A DNA stretch of 8,786 nt. Source: DATJUF01 sp035524095. GTDB lineage: Bacteria; Desulfobacterota; Binatia; Binatales; Binataceae. The DNA is taken from contig DATKPK010000009.1 of assembly GCA_035524095.1 (NCBI GenBank), positions 1 through 8,786 on the forward strand, in the 5' to 3' direction. Position 1 is the stretch's first letter. Every line of letters starts with the position of its first letter. Position numbers and translations under genes: made by a program. A model generated the notes under the pieces. That model had not been told where the DNA came from, ran no database searches, and saw only the letters and a list, made by a program, of their open reading frames with translations. This document shows positions 5,637 through 8,786 of the stretch, in pieces.

Positions 5637-5718
5637 CTGTGTGTAAGTTGGGGTGATGAACGTTGTTAAAGGCTATTTGCAGTATGGGTAAAAAGCGGGC
5701 GTCGACAGGGGGACAAGA

Positions 5719-7089
5719 ATGAACGGCTTGTGGGACAAGGCCGCCGAGCGCTTACGTGGATCGCTGGGCCAAGTGAGTTACGAAACGTGGATAGGACCTC
5801 TGACCTTCCTAGGCGTGGAGGATCGCACGGCAACGATAGAAGCGCCGAACCGTTTTTTTCGCGACTGGGTCAGCGACCGGTATCTTGCCATCTTGCGGGA
5901 GTCGCTCGCGGCGGAGATTGGCGAACCTTTAGAGATCAAACTCACGCTCGGCAAGGAAAGCAGCGTTATAAGCCCGACCGGCAATGGCAAGACGCCAGCG
6001 GCGGTGGCAGCGGCACCGGCCGTGGCAGAAAGCGTTCGCCGCGATACCCATCCGCAACTCAACCCGCGCTACACTTTTCCTGAATTTGTCGTGGGCTCAA
6101 GCAATCAGTTCGCCCACGCGGCGGCGGTGGCCGTAGCTAATCAACCTGGCGAGAAATATAACCCGTTGTTTATTTACGGCGGCGTCGGGCTCGGCAAGAC
6201 CCATCTGGCGACGGCGATCGGACAGCATCTATGGGCCTCGAGCAAGCAGCGCAGCAAAGTGCTGTTCATGCCGGCTGAAGTTTTCATGAACGAATTAATC
6301 ACGTCGATCCGGCGCGACAAGATGGGCGATTTCAAGGACAAGTTTCGCCGGGTCGATGCGTTGATCCTGGATGACGTGCAGTTTTTGGCTGGACGCGAAA
6401 GAACGCAGGAAGAATTTTTCCATACGTTCAACTCGTTGCATTCCGATCGCCATCAGATCGTGCTGACGTCGGATAAGGTGCCGCGCGATATTCCGGGATT
6501 AGAAGAACGGTTGCGTAACCGTTTCGAGTCAGGGCTGATTGCGGATATTGCACCGCCGGACATGGAGACGCGCGTCGCGATAATCCAGAAGAAAGCGGCG
6601 CTCGAGCAACTGCCGCTGCCGCCCGAAGTGGCGATGTATATCGCGCAGAACGTGCTGTCGAATGTGCGTGAACTCGAAGGCTGTTTGACGCGGCTGGCGG
6701 CGCTGGCATCGATGAGCAACAAAGCGGCGATTACGCTGGAGTTCGCGAAACAGGCGCTCAAGGATTTAATTCGCACGCAGGCGGCGAAGCCGGATATCGA
6801 AGCGATTCAAAAGACCGTCGCCGACTTCTTCCATATCAAGCTGACCGATTTGAAATCGAAAAAGCGCACGCAGCATATAGCGTTTTGCCGGCAGGTAGCG
6901 ATGTACCTATGCCGCAAGATGACGGACAGCTCATTCCCGGCGATTGGTGAGTCGTTCGGACGCGACCATTCGACGGTGATTCACGCCTACAATTTGATCG
7001 CGCGGCGAATCGCAAACGATTCGGCATTCCGTTTTTCGATCGAGAAGATCGAACGGGAGTTGAAAGCGCTGCATGCGCATGCGGCGTGA
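5719..7089 (+). CDS. dnaA: Chromosomal replication initiator protein DnaA
   Basis: ATP-dependent initiator that binds DnaA boxes and opens the origin; 456 residues, a normal length. Domain I (1-75) begins LWDKAAERLRGSL...YETWIGPL. A short Ala/Pro-rich linker follows (about 85-110). The AAA+ domain begins LNPRYTFPEFVVGSSNQFAHAA (114-135), with Walker A GGVGLGKTH (154-162), Walker B LILDDVQF (215-222) and the arginine-finger region LRNRF (R268). Domain IV ends with the DNA-binding signature AIGESFGRDHSTVIHAYNLI (408-427). S271 stands where most DnaA proteins have Trp (RFxWGL). The ATG at 5719 is supported by AGGGGG (5707-5712) 6 nt upstream. The TGA stop is followed at once by a second in-frame stop, TAA. 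Confidence 0.98.
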   Translation: MNGLWDKAAERLRGSLGQVSYETWIGPLTFLGVEDRTATIEAPNRFFRDWVSDRYLAILRESLAAEIGEPLEIKLTLGKESSVISPTGNGKTPAAVAAAPAVAESVRRDTHPQLNPRYTFPEFVVGSSNQFAHAAAVAVANQPGEKYNPLFIYGGVGLGKTHLATAIGQHLWASSKQRSKVLFMPAEVFMNELITSIRRDKMGDFKDKFRRVDALILDDVQFLAGRERTQEEFFHTFNSLHSDRHQIVLTSDKVPRDIPGLEERLRNRFESGLIADIAPPDMETRVAIIQKKAALEQLPLPPEVAMYIAQNVLSNVRELEGCLTRLAALASMSNKAAITLEFAKQALKDLIRTQAAKPDIEAIQKTVADFFHIKLTDLKSKKRTQHIAFCRQVAMYLCRKMTDSSFPAIGESFGRDHSTVIHAYNLIARRIANDSAFRFSIEKIERELKALHAHAA

Positions 7090-7142
7090 TAAGGCGGACG
7101 GATCGGAATGAAGGACGGAGGCGGAGCATTCACAAAAGTGGC

Positions 7143-7206
7143 TTCAGATTCTCAGGCGCGGCGCTCGCAGACTCCCGCGCGCACGCCCTCGCTTGCGAGG
7201 GCTATG
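7143..7206 (+). repeat. REP/MITE-like dispersed repeat, copy 2
   Basis: 64 bp matching 3315-3379 at about 86% identity. The hairpin is GCCCTCG-CTTG-CGAGGGC (7185-7202), a 7-bp stem with a CTTG tetraloop. Against copy 1 the closing stem pair changes from A-T to G-C on both sides, while the loop sequence drifts. That is the covariation expected if the folded form is what is kept. Flanked on the right by a DnaA-box-like motif. Confidence 0.8.
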
Positions 7207-7207
7207 G

Positions 7208-7216
7208 TGTGGACAA
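7208..7216 (-). promoter_or_regulatory. DnaA-box-like 9-mer
   Basis: TGTGGACAA on the plus strand, that is TTGTCCACA on the minus strand, 8/9 to the E. coli consensus TTATCCACA. It lies 1 bp beyond the dispersed repeat in the dnaA-dnaN gap. One isolated box is weak evidence, but the location is apt. Confidence 0.4.
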
Positions 7217-7331
7217 GTGGGGTGCTATCGACAGGTGAATCGCGCTTGCGGCTTAGCCGGGGCGGAAGGGGACCATGCGCCCACAGCTTTTGCTCCGCAG
7301 ATTCGTTCGGCGAACAATGGAATATTCGGGT

Positions 7332-7348
7332 TAATCAACAAATCAACA
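7332..7348 (+). repeat. Tandem AATCAACA motif upstream of dnaN
   Basis: TAATCAACA (7332-7340) and AAATCAACA (7340-7348) repeat with an 8-bp period about 80 bp before the dnaN start. Both resemble the TTATCAACA half-sites of the palindrome upstream of dnaA (8/9 and 7/9), which hints at a shared binding protein. Confidence 0.35.
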
Positions 7349-7424
7349 GGGCCAGCTACTGATCCTGAATCTATTTTAGAGAATTAACTAAGAAGAGAAG
7401 AAACAGGCGGCGGGGATAGAGGAA

Positions 7425-8561
7425 ATGGAACTCGCGATTGAACGGGTATCAATGCTGAACAGCCTGGCGCTGGTGCAGGGAATTGTCGAACGCCGCAACA
7501 CGGTGCCGATCCTCGGCCATGTTCTGCTCGAACCAGGGAAGAACAGACTGCGGCTATCGGCGACCGACCTCGAAGTGGGAATCCGCACGGAAGTGGCGTG
7601 TGAATCGGGGGCGGAGGCGAGCCTGACGCTCAACGCGCGCAAGCTATTCGAGATTGTGCGAGAGGCGGCGAGTGCGGACGTCGCGCTGAAATCGCTCGAA
7701 GGAGACTGGGTCGAGATCAAGTGCGGGCGGGCGAAGTTCAAAATGATGGGACTCGATCCGCGCAGCTTCCCGGCGATGCCGGCGCAGACCGCGAAGGCAG
7801 AAGGCGCGGCGCGGAAGGCAGTCAAGGCGCAACTGAAAATCCCGGCGGCAGTGTTGAGCGAAATGATCGACAAGACGCTGTTTGCGGTGAGTCCTGACGA
7901 GGCGCGCTATAACCTGAACGGGGTATTTATCGAAGCGCCGCAGCCGGGAATCGTGCGGATGGTGGCGACGGATGGCCATCGGCTGGCGATGGTCGATCGC
8001 AATATTGGCGGCTTCACGATGACGGGCGGAGCGATTATTCCGCGCAAGGGATTGGGCGAGCTGCGTAAACTGCTCGATCAGGCAGGCGACGGTGATGTCG
8101 ATTTAAGCCTCGATGGGCAACTGGCGTGGCTCAAGCGAGGCGCGACGGAAGTTTCGATGCGGCTGGTCGAGGGCGAGTTTCCTGACTATCGCGGGGTGAT
8201 TCCCGGCGAGTCGCGCTATCACGTCAGCGTCGGGCGGAACGATTTGCTGAGTGCGATCAAGCGCGTCGCGATTTTTTCGAATGAACGGTATCACGGGGTG
8301 AAGTTTGCGCTCAGTAGCGGACTGTTGACGGTGTCGTCGACGACGCCGGAGATGGGCGAGGCGAGTGAAACGATCGACGTGGATTTCGGCGGCAGCGAAT
8401 TCGGGATCGGGTTCAACGCATCGTATTTGCAACAGGTGCTGGCGGTTATGCCTGACGGGTCAGACGCGGTGCTGGGGGTTAGCGACGAGGTGAGTCCGGG
8501 AGTGATCACCTCGGCGGCGGATAGTCAGTTCACGTACGTGGTGATGCCGATGCGGCTTTGA
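7425..8561 (+). CDS. dnaN: DNA polymerase III subunit beta (sliding clamp)
   Basis: Ring-shaped dimeric clamp that tethers DNA polymerase III and other partners to DNA; 378 residues, within the family's usual range. Landmarks are LNSLALVQGIVERRNTVPIL (11-30), LSATDLEVGI (44-53), a domain II with the ATDGHRLAM clamp motif (181-189), LVEGEFPDYRGVIP (247-260), and the canonical C-terminal end YVVMPMRL (371-378) that helps form the partner-binding pocket. The ATG at 7425 has GAGG only 2 nt upstream and GGGG 9 nt upstream (7412-7415), and the N-terminus MELAIER aligns with family starts. It lies in the classic dnaA-dnaN order, but recF does not follow directly. Confidence 0.98.
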   Translation: MELAIERVSMLNSLALVQGIVERRNTVPILGHVLLEPGKNRLRLSATDLEVGIRTEVACESGAEASLTLNARKLFEIVREAASADVALKSLEGDWVEIKCGRAKFKMMGLDPRSFPAMPAQTAKAEGAARKAVKAQLKIPAAVLSEMIDKTLFAVSPDEARYNLNGVFIEAPQPGIVRMVATDGHRLAMVDRNIGGFTMTGGAIIPRKGLGELRKLLDQAGDGDVDLSLDGQLAWLKRGATEVSMRLVEGEFPDYRGVIPGESRYHVSVGRNDLLSAIKRVAIFSNERYHGVKFALSSGLLTVSSTTPEMGEASETIDVDFGGSEFGIGFNASYLQQVLAVMPDGSDAVLGVSDEVSPGVITSAADSQFTYVVMPMRL

Positions 8562-8598
8562 TAGCCGCTGACCATTGCGCGGCAAATATGGCCTGAAG

Positions 8599-8786
8599 AT
8601 GGACTCGCCGGTTCGTAAAAGCATTCGAACAATCTTGCGAGACATCGCTGATTTGATGGAGGGCGGCGGCGAGGATTACGGCGCGGAGATGGTACGAGCA
8701 GCGCTGTCAGAATCGGATGAAGAACTCGACGAATTTCTCGTGTCAAATGAATTGTGGGGAGGAATGGGTTTACTGGCCGATCAAAC
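8599..8786 (+). CDS. Small uncharacterised protein, 5' part
   Basis: The frame is open to the right edge, with 62 codons visible, starting MDSPVRKSIRTILRDIADLM. The fragment is acidic and helical. It reads as a helix, a GGGEDYG turn, a second helix rich in Glu/Asp (AALSESDEELDEFL), then SNELWGGMGLLADQ. The general layout (amphipathic helix, then a W/F-GGMG-type segment) reminds me of small DUF6966-like proteins, but this is memory of a pattern, not a search. The ATG at 8599 lies 37 bp after dnaN, with only a weak GAAG before it. An in-frame TTG at 8575 is an alternative start. It stands where recF is often found. Function unknown. Confidence 0.6.
   Translation, partial: MDSPVRKSIRTILRDIADLMEGGGEDYGAEMVRAALSESDEELDEFLVSNELWGGMGLLADQ

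Larger units (their letters stand above)
5149..5718. other. Divergent hemL-dnaA intergenic region, candidate oriC / dnaA regulatory region
   Basis: 570 bp with no convincing gene. The hemL-proximal half has an inverted repeat ATGGCTC-TGG-GAGCCAT (5257-5273) directly followed by a wide 7-bp pair TTGCGTC/GACGCAA (5274-5280 with 5301-5307). Two A-tracts lie near 5289-5296 and 5320-5326, and a 12-bp palindrome TTCGTTAACGAA at 5339-5350. The block 5286-5350 is A+T-rich, so it is a candidate unwinding element. The dnaA-proximal half has a 5-bp-arm hairpin (5537-5550) and several TTGATA/TTATCAA motifs (5516-5524, 5556-5564, 5613-5636). rpmH and rnpA, often found beside dnaA, are absent. Origin function is inference from context and motif clustering. 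Confidence 0.5.
7090..7424. other. dnaA-dnaN intergenic region
   Basis: 335 bp without a gene, longer than the usual close dnaA-dnaN spacing. It holds copy 2 of the dispersed hairpin repeat (7143-7206), a DnaA-box-like 9-mer right behind it (7208-7216), short palindromes CGGCT-T-AGCCG (7249-7259 region) and GTTCG-G-CGAAC (7304-7316 region), and two tandem ATCAACA motifs (7332-7348). No T-tract follows the hairpin, so I see no intrinsic terminator for dnaA, and no confident dnaN promoter. The motifs make it a second candidate for origin sequences. Confidence 0.5.

Noticed and set aside
7185..7202. Hairpin after dnaA as an intrinsic terminator
   Set aside because: It is followed by TATGGTGTGG with no T-tract, and the same hairpin recurs at 3358-3375 as part of a dispersed repeat.
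1..8786. CRISPR array, tRNA/rRNA, transposase, toxin-antitoxin or phage-defence system
   Set aside because: I found no regularly spaced repeats, cloverleaf-like sequence or hallmark protein motifs for any of these in the window.

Overview
The window looks like an ordinary bacterial chromosome segment, about 60% G+C in its core genes by rough hand count. It is centred on the replication genes dnaA and dnaN and on a membrane (F0) ATP synthase gene cluster. The F0 genes (atpZ, atpI, atpB, atpE) end at a terminator with no atpF/H/A/G/D/C genes after them. A split ATP synthase operon of this kind is known from deltaproteobacterial-grade lineages such as Desulfuromonadota-like bacteria, Myxococcota and Binatota-like genomes. 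That, with a long-form Baeyer-Villiger monooxygenase, makes such a lineage plausible, but no taxonomic marker in the window settles it.

Layout. Everything from 1 to 5148 lies on the minus strand. In order of transcription it holds hemL (glutamate-1-semialdehyde aminomutase), a sigma70-like promoter, atpZ, a truncated 5' copy of atpI, a short spacer with a hairpin repeat, full-length atpI, atpB, atpE and an intrinsic terminator. Then come an A+T-richer orphan gene of unknown function and the N-terminal part of a flavin-dependent monooxygenase that runs off the left edge. Everything from 5719 to 8786 is on the plus strand: dnaA, a 335-bp gap, dnaN, and the start of a small uncharacterised gene that runs off the right edge. 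The 570-bp divergent gap between hemL and dnaA has A-tracts, inverted repeats and TTGATA/TTATCAA motifs, including a perfect 24-bp palindrome built from two DnaA-box-like 9-mers. It is the best candidate in the window for a replication origin and/or dnaA autoregulatory region.

Most interesting structure. A 137-bp segment of the 5' end of atpI is present twice (3133-3269 and 3380-3516, 133/137 identical). The upstream copy keeps the ATGA overlap with atpZ but is cut to 50 codons. The intact gene lies downstream with no visible ribosome binding site. The 110 bp between the copies carries a ~65-bp repeat ending in a hairpin. A second copy of this repeat sits in the dnaA-dnaN gap (7143-7206), and the two differ by a compensatory base-pair change in the stem. 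This looks like an unnamed REP/MITE-like dispersed repeat, one copy of which lies exactly at the junction of a partial gene duplication inside an essential operon. I see no defence system, CRISPR array, tRNA, rRNA or transposase gene.
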